DNA from: Pseudomonas fluorescens NCIMB 11764
GTDB taxonomy: Bacteria > Pseudomonadota > Gammaproteobacteria > Pseudomonadales > Pseudomonadaceae
DNA: 64,000 nucleotides
NCBI RefSeq assembly: GCF_000293885.2
Contig: NZ_CP010945.1
Span: 2,996,001-3,060,000, forward strand
Reading direction: 5' to 3'
The notes below the pieces were generated by a model, which was given only the letters and a program-made list of their open reading frames with translations, searched no databases and was not told the origin of the DNA. The position numbers and the translations under genes were made by a program. Below are positions 1 through 8,960 of the stretch, in pieces. The first letter of the stretch is position 1; each line of letters starts with the position of its first letter.

Positions 1-1
1 G

Positions 2-478
2 ACAGGTGACGCGCTGCCGCGTTCGATCCTGTCGGCCATTCGCGGTCCGCTGTCTGAAACGGGTGCGGGTGACAAGCTCACCGTACTGGCGCAGCTGGGG
101 ATTACCACTAACCAAAAGACCGGTGCCCTCGATTTTGATAGCACTAAATTCTCTGCTGCGATGAACGACAAAAAGCTGGGCGGTGAAGTCCAGGAGTTGT
201 TCACAGGCAGTAACGGTCTGCTGGAGCGAATGAGCAAGGCTGTGGAGCCTTTTACAGAGACCGGCGGGATTCTGGATCAGCGCACCACCAGTCTGAACAA
301 GACCAAGACCAAGTTGGCAAGCGACCAGGATGCCCTTGACCGTCGAATCGAGACCCTGACCGCGGTATTGACCAAAAAGTACAACGACATGGATACCCTC
401 GTCGGCAAGCTGAAAGCGACAGCCAGCAATATCACTTCGATGTTCGAAGCCATGACCGCGCAGCAGAAGAACTCGTAA
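2..478 (+). CDS. fliD: Flagellar filament cap protein FliD, C-terminal part (5' end outside window)
   Basis: Only the last 158 residues are present; the reading frame is open from the left edge to the TAA. The visible part matches the C-terminal region of FliD (HAP2), the pentameric cap at the filament tip under which flagellin subunits fold. The C-terminal third is a long helical coiled-coil stretch (SLNKTKTKLASDQDALDRR then a second helix with Asp/Leu heptads), typical of FliD_C. It is followed directly by a strong terminator and then by fliS, the usual order in Pseudomonas. The identity is firm; the length of the complete protein cannot be seen. Confidence 0.95.
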   Translation, partial: TGDALPRSILSAIRGPLSETGAGDKLTVLAQLGITTNQKTGALDFDSTKFSAAMNDKKLGGEVQELFTGSNGLLERMSKAVEPFTETGGILDQRTTSLNKTKTKLASDQDALDRRIETLTAVLTKKYNDMDTLVGKLKATASNITSMFEAMTAQQKNS

Positions 479-491
479 CATTCGCAGTGCC

Positions 492-527
492 AAAAGCCCG
501 GCAGCGTATTCACGCTCCGGGCTTTTT
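492..527. terminator. Terminator after fliD
   Basis: AAAAGCCCGG (492-501) pairs with CCGGGCTTTT (517-526). An inner AGCGT/ACGCT stem (503-507 with 512-516) extends the hairpin, and T residues follow. It separates fliD from fliS, so fliS needs its own promoter or read-through. Confidence 0.85.
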
Positions 528-538
528 GTTTTTGAATC

Positions 539-565
539 TAAAGTTTTTTGACGCGTCGTCGATAC
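539..565 (+). promoter_or_regulatory. Candidate FliA (sigma-28) promoter for fliS-fliT
   Basis: TAAAGTTT (539-546), an 11-base spacer, then GTCGATAC (558-565). This matches the enteric sigma-28 consensus TAAAGTTT-N11-GCCGATAA at all 8 positions of the -35 part and 6 of 8 of the -10 part, with exact spacing. A weaker sigma-70 reading (TTGACG at 548, TATACG at 572) overlaps it. The start of fliS is about 40 bases downstream. This is a sequence match only. Confidence 0.55.
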
Positions 566-605
566 ACTGGTTATACGAACCACAGATTTTTTGATGAGGT
601 ACAAC

Positions 606-1001
606 ATGAATCCAATGTTAGCCCTTCGCCAATACCAGAAGATTGGCGCCCAGGCGCAGACTTCCGAAGCCAGCCCGCATCGTCTGGTGCAGATGCTGAT
701 GGAAGGCGGCCTGGATCGTATCGCCCAGGCCAAAGGCGCGATGGAGCGTAAGGACATTCCGAACAAAGGGGTTCTTATCGGTAAGGCCATCGGTATCATC
801 GGCGGTCTGCGTGAAGGTCTTGACCTGGAAAACCAGGCCGAATCTGTAGGTGAACTGGATAACCTCTACACCTACATGATGAAGCGTCTGACCGAAGCCA
901 ACATCAAGACCGATCCAAAGATTCTCGACGAAGTCGCCGATCTGCTTCGCACCGTCAAGGACGGCTGGGACGCTATCGCCGCGCCGGGTCCGCAGTTTTA
1001 A
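606..1001 (+). CDS. fliS: Flagellin export chaperone FliS
   Basis: 131 residues, close to the usual 125-135 for FliS. FliS binds the C-terminus of flagellin in the cytosol, prevents premature polymerisation and escorts it to the export gate. The family features are an N-terminal helix with AxxQYQK-like sequence (LALRQYQKIG) and the helical segments around SPHRLVQMLMEGGLDRI and GELDNLYTYMMKRL. ATG at 606 is chosen because GATGAGG lies 7 bases upstream; in-frame TTG 591 and ATG 594 have no such site. The fliT-like gene follows 10 bases downstream. Confidence 0.95.
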   Translation: MNPMLALRQYQKIGAQAQTSEASPHRLVQMLMEGGLDRIAQAKGAMERKDIPNKGVLIGKAIGIIGGLREGLDLENQAESVGELDNLYTYMMKRLTEANIKTDPKILDEVADLLRTVKDGWDAIAAPGPQF

Positions 1002-1011
1002 GGAGATCACC

Positions 1012-1308
1012 ATGAGTCTTGTTTTGCAGCGAATCGAAGAAACCCGTGAAGGCCTGGTCGGTGCCCTGGCCGAGCGAAACTGGGAAGCCATTGGTGAATT
1101 GGACCTGGCTTGCCGTTCCTGCATGGAAGACGTCTTGAGTGAAGCTTCGGTGGACGAGGCCGCGTTGCGCGACAACCTTGAAGAGTTGCTGGGGGTCTAT
1201 AAACAGCTTCTTGAGGCGGCGACGGGAGAGAGGCAGGCAATAGTCGATGAGATGTCGCAGATCCATCAAGCACAGAACGCAGCAAAGGTTTACCATCTGT
1301 TTGGTTAA
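1012..1308 (+). CDS. fliT: FliT-like flagellar protein
   Basis: 98 residues, mostly helical, no signal peptide or membrane segment. Size, acidity and position directly after fliS match FliT-type export chaperones, which in enterics bind FliD and FlhDC. Similarity inside this family is low, so the name rests mainly on position. AAGGAGA ends about 5 bases before the ATG. It is the last gene before a terminator, so fliS-fliT appears to be a two-gene unit. Confidence 0.75.
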   Translation: MSLVLQRIEETREGLVGALAERNWEAIGELDLACRSCMEDVLSEASVDEAALRDNLEELLGVYKQLLEAATGERQAIVDEMSQIHQAQNAAKVYHLFG

Positions 1309-1329
1309 TTAATCCTAAGTTAATCCATG

Positions 1330-1366
1330 CCGTGTGCGCCATAAATTTGACTGTGCACGGTTTTTT
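1330..1366 (+). terminator. Terminator after fliST
   Basis: CCGTGTGC (1330-1337) pairs with GTGCACGG (1353-1360), with two G-U pairs, followed by six T residues. It ends the fliS-fliT unit. Between here and fleQ at 1482 no convincing promoter could be identified, although fleQ must have one. Confidence 0.7.
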
Positions 1367-1481
1367 GACTTAACTAGTGGCTGGTTGCAGATTTCAGGCG
1401 TCTACAGGCATAACGTGTCTGCAAGCGTCTAGCTTGCCCCCTCATTTCGGGCATTGAGTTGACTAGGGAAGTTGCTATTGC

Positions 1482-2957
1482 ATGTGGCGTGAAACCAAAA
1501 TTCTGCTGATTGATGACGATAGCGTCCGCCGCCGCGATTTGGCGGTGATTTTAAATTTTCTTGGCGAAGAAAATTTACCCTGCGGTAGCCATGACTGGCA
1601 GCAGGCTGTCGGCTCTTTGTCATCAAGTCGTGAAGTGATCTGTGTCCTCATCGGGACGGTCAATGCTCCTGGCGCACTTCCGGGCTTGTTAAAGACACTC
1701 TCTACCTGGGATGAGTTCCTTCCGGTTTTGTTAATGGGCGATAATTCTTCCGTTGACCTGCCCGAAGACCAGCGTCGGCGAGTGCTTTCGACCCTCGAAA
1801 TGCCGCCCAGCTACAGCAAACTGCTCGACTCGCTGCACCGCGCCCAGGTCTATCGCGAGATGTATGACCAGGCTCGTGAGCGCGGGCGCCACCGTGAACC
1901 CAATCTTTTCCGCAGTCTTGTCGGCACCAGTCGGGCGATTCAACACGTCCGCCAGATGATGCAGCAAGTCGCCGACACCGACGCCAGCGTGTTGATCCTC
2001 GGCGAGTCCGGGACTGGCAAGGAAGTGGTCGCGCGCAACCTGCACTACCACTCCAAGCGTCGTGATGCGCCGTTTGTGCCGGTCAATTGCGGGGCGATCC
2101 CGGCCGAGTTGCTGGAAAGCGAACTGTTCGGTCACGAGAAGGGTGCCTTCACCGGGGCAATCACCAGCCGCGCCGGTCGTTTTGAGCTGGCCAACGGTGG
2201 CACGCTGTTCCTCGATGAAATCGGCGACATGCCGCTGCCGATGCAGGTCAAGTTGCTGCGCGTATTGCAGGAGCGCACTTTCGAGCGCGTGGGTAGCAAC
2301 AAGACCCAGAGCGTCGATGTGCGCATCATTGCGGCGACCCACAAGAATCTCGAAAGCATGATCGAGATCGGCACCTTCCGCGAAGATCTCTACTATCGCC
2401 TGAACGTGTTCCCGATCGAGATGGCGCCGCTGCGTGAGCGCGTCGAAGACATTCCGTTGCTGATGAACGAACTGATCTCGCGCATGGAGCACGAGAAGCG
2501 TGGCTCGATCCGTTTCAACTCCGCCGCGATTATGTCGCTGTGCCGGCACGGCTGGCCGGGCAACGTCCGCGAGCTGGCGAACCTGGTGGAGCGCATGGCG
2601 ATCATGCACCCGTACGGGGTCATCGGCGTCGTCGAGCTGCCGAAAAAATTCCGCTACGTCGATGATGAAGACGAGCAACTTGTCGACAGCCTGCGCAGCG
2701 ATCTGGAAGAGCGGGTGGCCATCAACGGTCATACGCCGGACTTTACCGCCAATGCCATGCTGCCGCCGGAAGGCCTGGACCTGAAAGACTATCTCGGTGG
2801 TCTGGAGCAAGGCCTGATCCAGCAGGCGCTGGATGATGCCAATGGCATCGTGGCGCGCGCCGCCGAGCGACTGCGGATTCGCCGCACCACGCTGGTGGAA
2901 AAGATGCGCAAGTACGGCATGAGTCGTCGCGACGGTGATGAACAGGCGGATGATTGA
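1482..2957 (+). CDS. fleQ: Flagellar master regulator FleQ (sigma-54 activator, c-di-GMP responsive)
   Basis: 491 residues, the usual FleQ length. Order: an N-terminal receiver-like FleQ domain (about 1-140), a sigma-54 AAA+ domain (about 145-370) and a C-terminal Fis-type helix-turn-helix (about 440-485). Walker A GESGTGKE is at residues 174-181, and the sigma-54 contact loop GAFTGA is at 221-226. In Pseudomonas FleQ activates class II flagellar genes with RpoN, binds c-di-GMP, works against FleN and controls exopolysaccharide genes. Its likely targets here are the sigma-54 sites before fleSR, fliE, fliL and flhA. The stop codon lies inside the terminator hairpin. Confidence 0.97.
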   Translation: MWRETKILLIDDDSVRRRDLAVILNFLGEENLPCGSHDWQQAVGSLSSSREVICVLIGTVNAPGALPGLLKTLSTWDEFLPVLLMGDNSSVDLPEDQRRRVLSTLEMPPSYSKLLDSLHRAQVYREMYDQARERGRHREPNLFRSLVGTSRAIQHVRQMMQQVADTDASVLILGESGTGKEVVARNLHYHSKRRDAPFVPVNCGAIPAELLESELFGHEKGAFTGAITSRAGRFELANGGTLFLDEIGDMPLPMQVKLLRVLQERTFERVGSNKTQSVDVRIIAATHKNLESMIEIGTFREDLYYRLNVFPIEMAPLRERVEDIPLLMNELISRMEHEKRGSIRFNSAAIMSLCRHGWPGNVRELANLVERMAIMHPYGVIGVVELPKKFRYVDDEDEQLVDSLRSDLEERVAINGHTPDFTANAMLPPEGLDLKDYLGGLEQGLIQQALDDANGIVARAAERLRIRRTTLVEKMRKYGMSRRDGDEQADD

Positions 2958-2968
2958 CGCCTGTTTTT
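2941..2968 (+). terminator. Terminator overlapping the end of fleQ
   Basis: AACAGGCG (2941-2948) and CGCCTGTT (2958-2965) form a perfect 8-bp stem followed by T residues. The 9-base loop holds the last fleQ codons and its TGA, so the left arm is coding sequence. Confidence 0.8.
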
Positions 2969-2999
2969 CAAGTCGTTCATTTGTAGGCAGTTTTTTTTA

Positions 3000-3014
3000 G
3001 GCACGGGTATTGCT
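3000..3014 (+). promoter_or_regulatory. Sigma-54 promoter of fleSR
   Basis: GGCACG (3000-3005), GGTA, TTGCT (3010-3014). GG at 3000-3001 and GC at 3012-3013 have the required N10 spacing, and the fit to TGGCACG-N4-TTGCW is nearly perfect. It lies 54 bases before the fleS ATG and just after the fleQ terminator. fleSR is a known FleQ/RpoN target in Pseudomonas. Confidence 0.9.
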
Positions 3015-3067
3015 ACATCCCTCGCAACGTTCCGTTTAACTGACGGTCAGCCACGCGAGAGAGCACG

Positions 3068-4291
3068 ATGCCCCACGCCGCCCAGATGTCTCCTGTCCCT
3101 GACGCTTCGGGGCACCCGTCGTCCGTAGAGCAGGCAAGCCGGCTTGGCCTTGAGCAGGCGTTCGCGCTGTTCAATCAGATGTCGAGCCAGTTGACCGACT
3201 CCTACAGCATGCTCGAGGCACGGGTCACCGAGCTCAAGGGCGAGTTGGCGGTGGTCAGCGCTCAGCGCATGCAGGAGCTGGCAGAAAAAGAACGCCTGGC
3301 CAACCGCCTGCAAAACCTCCTCGATCTATTGCCTGGCGGCGTCATCGTCATTGACGCCCAAGGCATCGTGCGCGAAGCCAACCCTGCTGCCTGTGAATTG
3401 CTGGGGCTGCCCCTCGAAGGCGAGCTGTGGCGTCATGTCATTGCCCGTTGCTTTGCGCCGCGTGAAGACGATGGTCATGAAATCTCGCTCAAGGACGGTC
3501 GGCGCCTGTCGATCGCCACTCGCTCGCTGGATGCCGAGCCCGGCCAATTGGTGCTGCTCAACGACCTGACCGAAACCCGTCACCTGCAAGATCAACTGGC
3601 CCGCCACGAACGCCTGTCGTCACTCGGCCGCATGGTCGCGTCGCTGGCTCATCAAATCCGCACGCCCTTGTCCGCCGCGTTGCTCTACGCCAGTCATTTG
3701 ACCGAGCAAGAGCTGCCGGTGGCCACGCAGCAACGTTTCGCCGGCCGCCTGAAAGAGCGCCTGCATGAGCTGGAGCATCAAGTGCGCGACATGTTGGTGT
3801 TCGCGCGCGGCGAACTGCCGCTGACTGACCGTGTCACGCCGAAGATGCTCATGCAGTCCTTGCAATCGGCCGCATTGACCCACGTGCAGGACCTGCCGAT
3901 TCGCTGGCAGTGCGATAGCCATGCGGGAGAATTGCTGTGCAATCGCGACACCCTGGTCGGAGCGATCCTGAACCTGATCGAGAACGCCATCCAGGCCAGT
4001 GCCGGCGACGTCCGTTTGAAAGTTCATCTCTACAGTCGTGACAACACCCTGCGAGTCTCGGTCAGCGACAGCGGCAGCGGTATCGATGCGAAAGTGCTGG
4101 CGCGTCTCGGCGAGCCGTTCTTTACCACCAAAACCACCGGAACGGGCCTCGGTCTGACCGTGGTCAAGGCCGTGGCGCGTGCTCACCAGGGAGAATTGCA
4201 GCTGCGCTCGCGGCTGGGACGCGGCACTTGCGCGCAGGTGATTCTGCCGCTTTTTTTTGATGAAAAGCGTAGCGCTCAGGGAGCGGAGTGA
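3068..4291 (+). CDS. fleS: Flagellar sensor histidine kinase FleS
   Basis: 407 residues with no membrane segment, so it is probably cytosolic. After an N-terminal helical part with a coiled-coil (about 25-80) comes a PAS domain (about 85-180; LLDLLPGGVIVIDAQG). Next is a HisKA domain with the phospho-acceptor His195 in LAHQIRTPLSAAL, and an HATPase domain with NLIENAIQAS, DSGSGI and GTGLGLTVVKA boxes. FleS phosphorylates FleR to turn on class III genes (basal body, hook). It overlaps the start region of fleR, which shows co-translation. Confidence 0.95.
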   Translation: MPHAAQMSPVPDASGHPSSVEQASRLGLEQAFALFNQMSSQLTDSYSMLEARVTELKGELAVVSAQRMQELAEKERLANRLQNLLDLLPGGVIVIDAQGIVREANPAACELLGLPLEGELWRHVIARCFAPREDDGHEISLKDGRRLSIATRSLDAEPGQLVLLNDLTETRHLQDQLARHERLSSLGRMVASLAHQIRTPLSAALLYASHLTEQELPVATQQRFAGRLKERLHELEHQVRDMLVFARGELPLTDRVTPKMLMQSLQSAALTHVQDLPIRWQCDSHAGELLCNRDTLVGAILNLIENAIQASAGDVRLKVHLYSRDNTLRVSVSDSGSGIDAKVLARLGEPFFTTKTTGTGLGLTVVKAVARAHQGELQLRSRLGRGTCAQVILPLFFDEKRSAQGAE

Positions 4292-4296
4292 AGGAC

Positions 4297-5682
4297 ATGG
4301 CAATCAAGGTTTTACTGGTCGAGGATGACCGCGCGTTACGCGAGGCGCTGGCGGATACGCTGTTGCTCGCGGGGCACGACTACAAGGCTGTCGGTTCGGC
4401 GGAGGAGGCGCTCGAGGCAGTCGGCGCCGAGACGTTCAATCTGGTGCTCAGCGACGTCAACATGCCGGGCATGGATGGTCATCAGTTGCTCGGTTTGCTG
4501 CGGGCTCGTCAGCCGCAATTGCCCGTCTTGCTGATGACGGCTCATGGCGCCGTGGAGCGCGCGGTCGATGCAATGCGTCAGGGCGCGGTGGATTATCTGG
4601 TCAAGCCGTTCGAGCCCAAGGCGCTGCTGGATCTGGTGGCGCGTCATGCGCTGGGCAGCCTCGGCGCTCCCGACAGCGAAGGGCCCGTTGCGTATGAGCC
4701 GGCCAGTGCGCAATTACTCGAATTGGCGGCGCGAGTGGCGCGCAGCGATTCCACCGTATTGATCTCCGGCGAGTCCGGGACCGGTAAGGAAGTGCTGGCG
4801 CGCTACATCCATCAGCACTCGCATCGCGCCAGTCAGCCATTCATTGCGATCAACTGCGCGGCGATTCCCGACAACATGCTTGAAGCGACGCTGTTCGGTC
4901 ACGAGAAGGGCTCGTTCACCGGCGCCATCGCGGCGCAGGCCGGCAAGTTCGAGCAGGCCGACGGCGGCACCATCCTGTTGGATGAAATTTCCGAAATGCC
5001 TCTCGGCCTTCAGGCCAAGTTGCTGCGTGTGCTGCAGGAGCGCGAAGTCGAGCGAGTGGGGGCACGCAAGCCCATTGCACTGGACATTCGTGTTGTCGCG
5101 ACCACCAACCGTGACCTGGCGGGTGAAGTGGCGGCAGGGCGTTTTCGTGAAGACCTCTACTATCGCCTGTCGGTATTTCCCCTGGCCTGGCGTCCATTGC
5201 GCGAGCGCACCGCCGATATCCTGCCGCTGGCCGAGCGCCTGCTGGCCAAACACGTCAATAAAATGAAGCATGCCGCGGCGAGACTGTCGCCCGAGGCTCA
5301 GGCGTGCCTGATCGGCTATCCATGGCCGGGCAACGTACGAGAGCTGGACAATGCGATTCAGCGTGCCTTGATTCTGCAGCAGGGCGGTTTGATCCAGCCT
5401 CAGGATTTCTGTCTCGCTGGGCCGGTTGCCTGTGCGCCGTTACCGACATTGGCGTCGGTGCCGGTGCGGTCGATGGAGGTCGAGGCCGAATCGGCTGGGG
5501 CGCTGGGGGACGATCTGCGTCGTCGCGAATTCCAGATGATCATCGACACCCTGCGCTCTGAGCGTGGGCGCCGCAAAGAAGCGGCCGAGCGTCTGGGAAT
5601 CAGTCCGCGGACGCTGCGCTACAAGCTGGCGCAAATGCGCGATGCCGGAATGGATGTGGAAGCTTATTTGTTCGCCACCTGA
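4297..5682 (+). CDS. fleR: Flagellar response regulator FleR (sigma-54 activator)
   Basis: 461 residues from ATG 4297. A GTG at 4288 is in frame but overlaps the fleS stop, while GGAG at 4285-4288 suits the ATG. Receiver domain 1-120 has the acidic pair ED at 10-11 and phospho-acceptor Asp53 ([13 protein letters not shown]). The AAA+ sigma-54 domain (about 135-365) has GESGTGKE and GSFTGA. A Fis-type helix-turn-helix ends the protein. FleR-P activates class III promoters; the sigma-54 site just downstream before fliE is a natural target. Confidence 0.96.
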   Translation: MAIKVLLVEDDRALREALADTLLLAGHDYKAVGSAEEALEAVGAETFNLVLSDVNMPGMDGHQLLGLLRARQPQLPVLLMTAHGAVERAVDAMRQGAVDYLVKPFEPKALLDLVARHALGSLGAPDSEGPVAYEPASAQLLELAARVARSDSTVLISGESGTGKEVLARYIHQHSHRASQPFIAINCAAIPDNMLEATLFGHEKGSFTGAIAAQAGKFEQADGGTILLDEISEMPLGLQAKLLRVLQEREVERVGARKPIALDIRVVATTNRDLAGEVAAGRFREDLYYRLSVFPLAWRPLRERTADILPLAERLLAKHVNKMKHAAARLSPEAQACLIGYPWPGNVRELDNAIQRALILQQGGLIQPQDFCLAGPVACAPLPTLASVPVRSMEVEAESAGALGDDLRRREFQMIIDTLRSERGRRKEAAERLGISPRTLRYKLAQMRDAGMDVEAYLFAT

Positions 5683-5734
5683 TTCGCAGGCAAGGCAAAG
5701 CCTGGAAGGCTTTTGTTCAGGGCGGCCACGGAGC

Positions 5735-5750
5735 TGGCACCCTTGTTGCT
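5735..5750 (+). promoter_or_regulatory. Sigma-54 promoter of fliEFGHIJ
   Basis: TGGCAC (5735-5740), 5 bases, TTGCT (5746-5750). GG at 5736-5737 and GC at 5748-5749 are 10 bases apart, a full consensus match. It is the only promoter seen before fliE (ATG 5812), 62 bases downstream. Confidence 0.92.
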
Positions 5751-5811
5751 AACACCTCACTACCCGCCGAGTGAGTGTCAAAAAATTGCGGGTCGCCAAT
5801 GAGAGTAGACC

Positions 5812-6141
5812 ATGAGCCAAGGTATTGAATTTAATCGATTGATGCTGGATATGCGTTCCATGCAAATGGATGCCATGTCTGCGCCTAAATCGACTGCCGC
5901 CGTCCCTGAACTGAGTGGCAGCAGCTTTTCCGACATGCTCGGTCAGGCCGTCAACAAAGTGAACGATACACAGCAGGCGTCCAGCCAGTTGGCCAATGCC
6001 TTCGAAATCGGCAAAAGCGGCGTGGACCTTACCGATGTGATGATTTCCTCGCAGAAGGCCAGCGTGTCTTTCCAGGCGTTGACCCAAGTGCGTAACAAGC
6101 TGGTTCAGGCTTACCAAGACATCATGCAGATGCCGGTTTAA
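5812..6141 (+). CDS. fliE: Flagellar hook-basal body protein FliE
   Basis: 109 residues, standard FliE size. FliE joins the MS ring to the proximal rod and is exported by the flagellar type III apparatus; accordingly there is no Sec signal peptide. The C-terminal half ([20 protein letters not shown] then [16 protein letters not shown]) is the conserved FliE signature. First gene of the fliEFGHIJ operon, 15 bases before fliF. Confidence 0.96.
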   Translation: MSQGIEFNRLMLDMRSMQMDAMSAPKSTAAVPELSGSSFSDMLGQAVNKVNDTQQASSQLANAFEIGKSGVDLTDVMISSQKASVSFQALTQVRNKLVQAYQDIMQMPV

Positions 6142-6156
6142 GGACGAGATTGAGTC

Positions 6157-7941
6157 ATGGCAGAAGCAGTCGCCGATAATGTTCCGGCCAAGGCCACTCC
6201 GATAGACGGCAAACCACCGCTGTTCGGCTTGTCCTTCCTGGAAAACCTCTCCGAGATGACCATGTTGCGTCAGGTGGGCCTGTTGGTCGGCCTGGCTGCG
6301 AGCGTGGCGATTGGCTTCGCCGTGGTGTTGTGGTCCCAGCAGCCGGACTACCGGCCTCTGTACGGCAGCCTTGCCGGTATGGACGCCAAGCAAGTCATGG
6401 ATACTCTGGCGTCCGCTGACATTCCCTACACCGTAGAACCGAATTCCGGTGCCTTGCTGGTCAAGGCCGATGACTTGTCCCGTGCGCGACTCAAGCTCGC
6501 GGGCGCTGGTGTCACTCCCAGCGACGGCAACATCGGTTTCGAGATCCTCGACAAGGACCAGGGCCTCGGTACCAGCCAGTTCATGGAAGCGACCCGTTAT
6601 CGTCGCGGCCTCGAGGGCGAACTGGCCCGGACCATTTCCAGCCTGAACAACGTCAAGGGTGCCCGCGTGCACCTGGCGATTCCGAAGAGTTCGGTGTTCG
6701 TTCGCGACGAGCGCAAACCAAGTGCTTCGGTTCTGGTTGAGCTGTATTCCGGCCGCTCACTGGAGCCGGGTCAGGTGCTGGCGATCATCAACCTGGTCGC
6801 GACCAGCGTGCCTGAACTCAGCAAGTCGCAGATCACCGTCGTCGATCAGAAGGGCAACCTGCTTTCGGATCAGGCGGAGAATTCCGAACTGACCATGGCC
6901 GGCAAGCAATTCGATTACAGCCGTCGCATGGAAAGCATGCTCACCCAGCGCGTGCACAACATCCTGCAACCGGTGCTGGGCAACGACCGCTATAAAGCCG
7001 AAGTCTCCGCCGACGTGGACTTCAGCGCCGTCGAGTCGACCTCCGAGCAGTTCAATCCGGACCAGCCGGCGCTGCGCAGCGAGCAGTCGGTCAACGAGCA
7101 ACGTACCGCCAGCAATGGCCCGCAAGGTGTACCGGGGGCGCTGAGCAACCAGCCGCCATCACCTGCTTCGGCGCCGCAAACCACCGGTGGCGCCACCGCG
7201 CAGGCCGGCATGGTGCAGCCAGGCCAGCCACTGCTGGACGCCAATGGTCAGCAGATCATGGACCCGGCCACCGGCCAGCCGATGCTGGCGCCGTACCCGG
7301 CGGACAAGCGTCAACAATCCACCAAGAACTTTGAACTCGACCGTTCCATCAGCCACACCAAGCAACAACAAGGGCGTTTGAACCGCCTGTCGGTGTCGGT
7401 GGTGGTGGACGATCAGGTCAAGATCAACGCAGCCAACGGTGAAACCACCCGCGCACCGTGGAGCGCCGATGAGCTCGCACGCTTCACCCGTCTGGTGCAG
7501 GACGCCGTCGGCTTCGACGCCAGTCGTGGCGACAGCGTCAGTGTGATCAATATGCCGTTCTCCGCCGAGCGCGGTGAAGTGATTGCCGATATTCCGTTCT
7601 ACTCCCAGCCATGGTTTTGGGACATCGTCAAACAAGTGCTGGGTGTATTGTTCATCCTGATACTGGTGTTCGGTGTGCTGCGTCCGGTGCTCAACAACAT
7701 CACCAATGGCGGCAAAGGCAAGCAACTGGGCCTGGGCAGCGACGTAGAGCTCGGTGGCATGGGCGGCCTGGACGGCGAACTGGCCAACGACCGCGTCAGC
7801 CTCGGTGGCCCGACCAGCATCCTGCTGCCGAGCCCGAGCGAAGGCTATGATGCACAGTTGAACGCAATCAAGAGTCTGGTGGCAGAAGACCCGGGTCGTG
7901 TGGCCCAGGTCGTGAAAGAGTGGATTAACGCAGATGAGTGA
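6157..7941 (+). CDS. fliF: Flagellar MS-ring protein FliF
   Basis: 594 residues. Forms the membrane-embedded MS ring on which rod and export gate assemble. Two membrane segments frame a large periplasmic region: residues about 41-60 (LLVGLAASVAIGFAVVLW) and about 485-505 (VLGVLFILILVFGVL). Between them lie the YscJ/FliF ring domain and the FliF_C domain with a Pro/Gln-rich insertion (about 325-380). The cytosolic tail ends with the acidic FliG-binding stretch (LVAEDPGRVAQVVKEWI). It overlaps fliG by 8 bases. Confidence 0.97.
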   Translation: MAEAVADNVPAKATPIDGKPPLFGLSFLENLSEMTMLRQVGLLVGLAASVAIGFAVVLWSQQPDYRPLYGSLAGMDAKQVMDTLASADIPYTVEPNSGALLVKADDLSRARLKLAGAGVTPSDGNIGFEILDKDQGLGTSQFMEATRYRRGLEGELARTISSLNNVKGARVHLAIPKSSVFVRDERKPSASVLVELYSGRSLEPGQVLAIINLVATSVPELSKSQITVVDQKGNLLSDQAENSELTMAGKQFDYSRRMESMLTQRVHNILQPVLGNDRYKAEVSADVDFSAVESTSEQFNPDQPALRSEQSVNEQRTASNGPQGVPGALSNQPPSPASAPQTTGGATAQAGMVQPGQPLLDANGQQIMDPATGQPMLAPYPADKRQQSTKNFELDRSISHTKQQQGRLNRLSVSVVVDDQVKINAANGETTRAPWSADELARFTRLVQDAVGFDASRGDSVSVINMPFSAERGEVIADIPFYSQPWFWDIVKQVLGVLFILILVFGVLRPVLNNITNGGKGKQLGLGSDVELGGMGGLDGELANDRVSLGGPTSILLPSPSEGYDAQLNAIKSLVAEDPGRVAQVVKEWINADE

Positions 7942-8953
7942 TAACCGAGCCGCTGTCGCCAAACTGTCCCGGGTTGATAAAGCCGCGATTCTGCTGCTGT
8001 CCCTGGGGTCTACCGATGCCGCGCAAGTGCTGCGTCACATGGGGCCCAAAGAGGTCCAGCGTGTGGGTGTGGCCATGGCGCAGATGGGGAACGTGCACCG
8101 CGAGCAAGTCGAACAGGTGATGAGCGAGTTCGTCGACATCGTCGGCGACCAGACCAGCCTGGGCGTCGGCTCCGACGACTACGTGCGTAAAATGCTGACC
8201 CAGGCCCTGGGCGAAGACAAGGCCAACGGCCTGATCGACCGGATCCTGCTGGGCGGCAACACCAGTGGGCTCGACAGCCTGAAGTGGATGGAGCCGCGCG
8301 CCGTCGCCGACGTGATCCGTTACGAGCACCCACAGATCCAGGCGATCGTCGTGGCGTATCTCGACCCGGACCAGGCCGGCGAAGTGCTGGGCAACTTCGA
8401 CCACAAGGTACGACTGGACATCATTCTGCGGGTTTCCTCGCTGAACACCGTGCAGCCAGCGGCCCTGAAAGAACTCAACCAGATTCTCGAGAAGCAGTTC
8501 TCCGGCAACTCGAATGCCTCGCGCACCACCCTGGGTGGCATCAAGCGTGCGGCCGACATCATGAACTTCCTCGACAGCTCGATCGAAGGCCAGTTGATGG
8601 ACTCGATCCGCGAAGTCGACGAAGACCTGTCCGGTCAGATCGAAGACCTCATGTTCGTGTTCAACAACCTGTCCGATGTCGATGACCGCGGAATTCAGGC
8701 GTTGCTGCGTGAAGTGTCCTCCGATGTGCTGGTTCTTGCCCTCAAGGGCTCGGACGAAGGCGTCAAGGAAAAGATCTTCAAGAACATGTCCAAACGGGCG
8801 GCCGAACTGTTGCGCGACGACCTCGAGGCCAAAGGCCCGGTGCGCGTCAGCGACGTGGAAACTGCGCAGAAAGAAATCCTCACCATTGCTCGCCGTATGG
8901 CCGAAGCCGGAGAAATCGTTCTCGGCGGGAAGGGCGGCGAAGAGATGATCTAA
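7934..8953 (+). CDS. fliG: Flagellar motor switch protein FliG
   Basis: 339 residues, all three FliG domains. The N-terminal domain binds FliF, the middle domain carries the FliM-binding EHPQ motif (YEHPQIQAI) and the C-terminal domain contacts the stators through charged residues (DDRGIQALLREV, then KGSDEGVKEKIFKNMSKRA). FliG turns stator work into rotation and sets direction with FliM/FliN. Translation is probably coupled to fliF through the 8-base overlap. Confidence 0.97.
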   Translation: MSDNRAAVAKLSRVDKAAILLLSLGSTDAAQVLRHMGPKEVQRVGVAMAQMGNVHREQVEQVMSEFVDIVGDQTSLGVGSDDYVRKMLTQALGEDKANGLIDRILLGGNTSGLDSLKWMEPRAVADVIRYEHPQIQAIVVAYLDPDQAGEVLGNFDHKVRLDIILRVSSLNTVQPAALKELNQILEKQFSGNSNASRTTLGGIKRAADIMNFLDSSIEGQLMDSIREVDEDLSGQIEDLMFVFNNLSDVDDRGIQALLREVSSDVLVLALKGSDEGVKEKIFKNMSKRAAELLRDDLEAKGPVRVSDVETAQKEILTIARRMAEAGEIVLGGKGGEEMI

Positions 8954-8960
8954 GGTCACT

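Noticed and set aside
1365..1416. Possible fleQ sigma-70 promoters (TTGACT at 1365; TTGCAG at 1385 with CATAAC at 1409)
   Set aside because: The -10 hexamers score only 3-4 of 6 and the spacings are not ideal; too weak to list as a feature.
6172..6179. GCCGATAA inside the start of fliF, like a sigma-28 -10 element
   Set aside because: No TAAA-type -35 at 15 bases upstream, and the site is coding.
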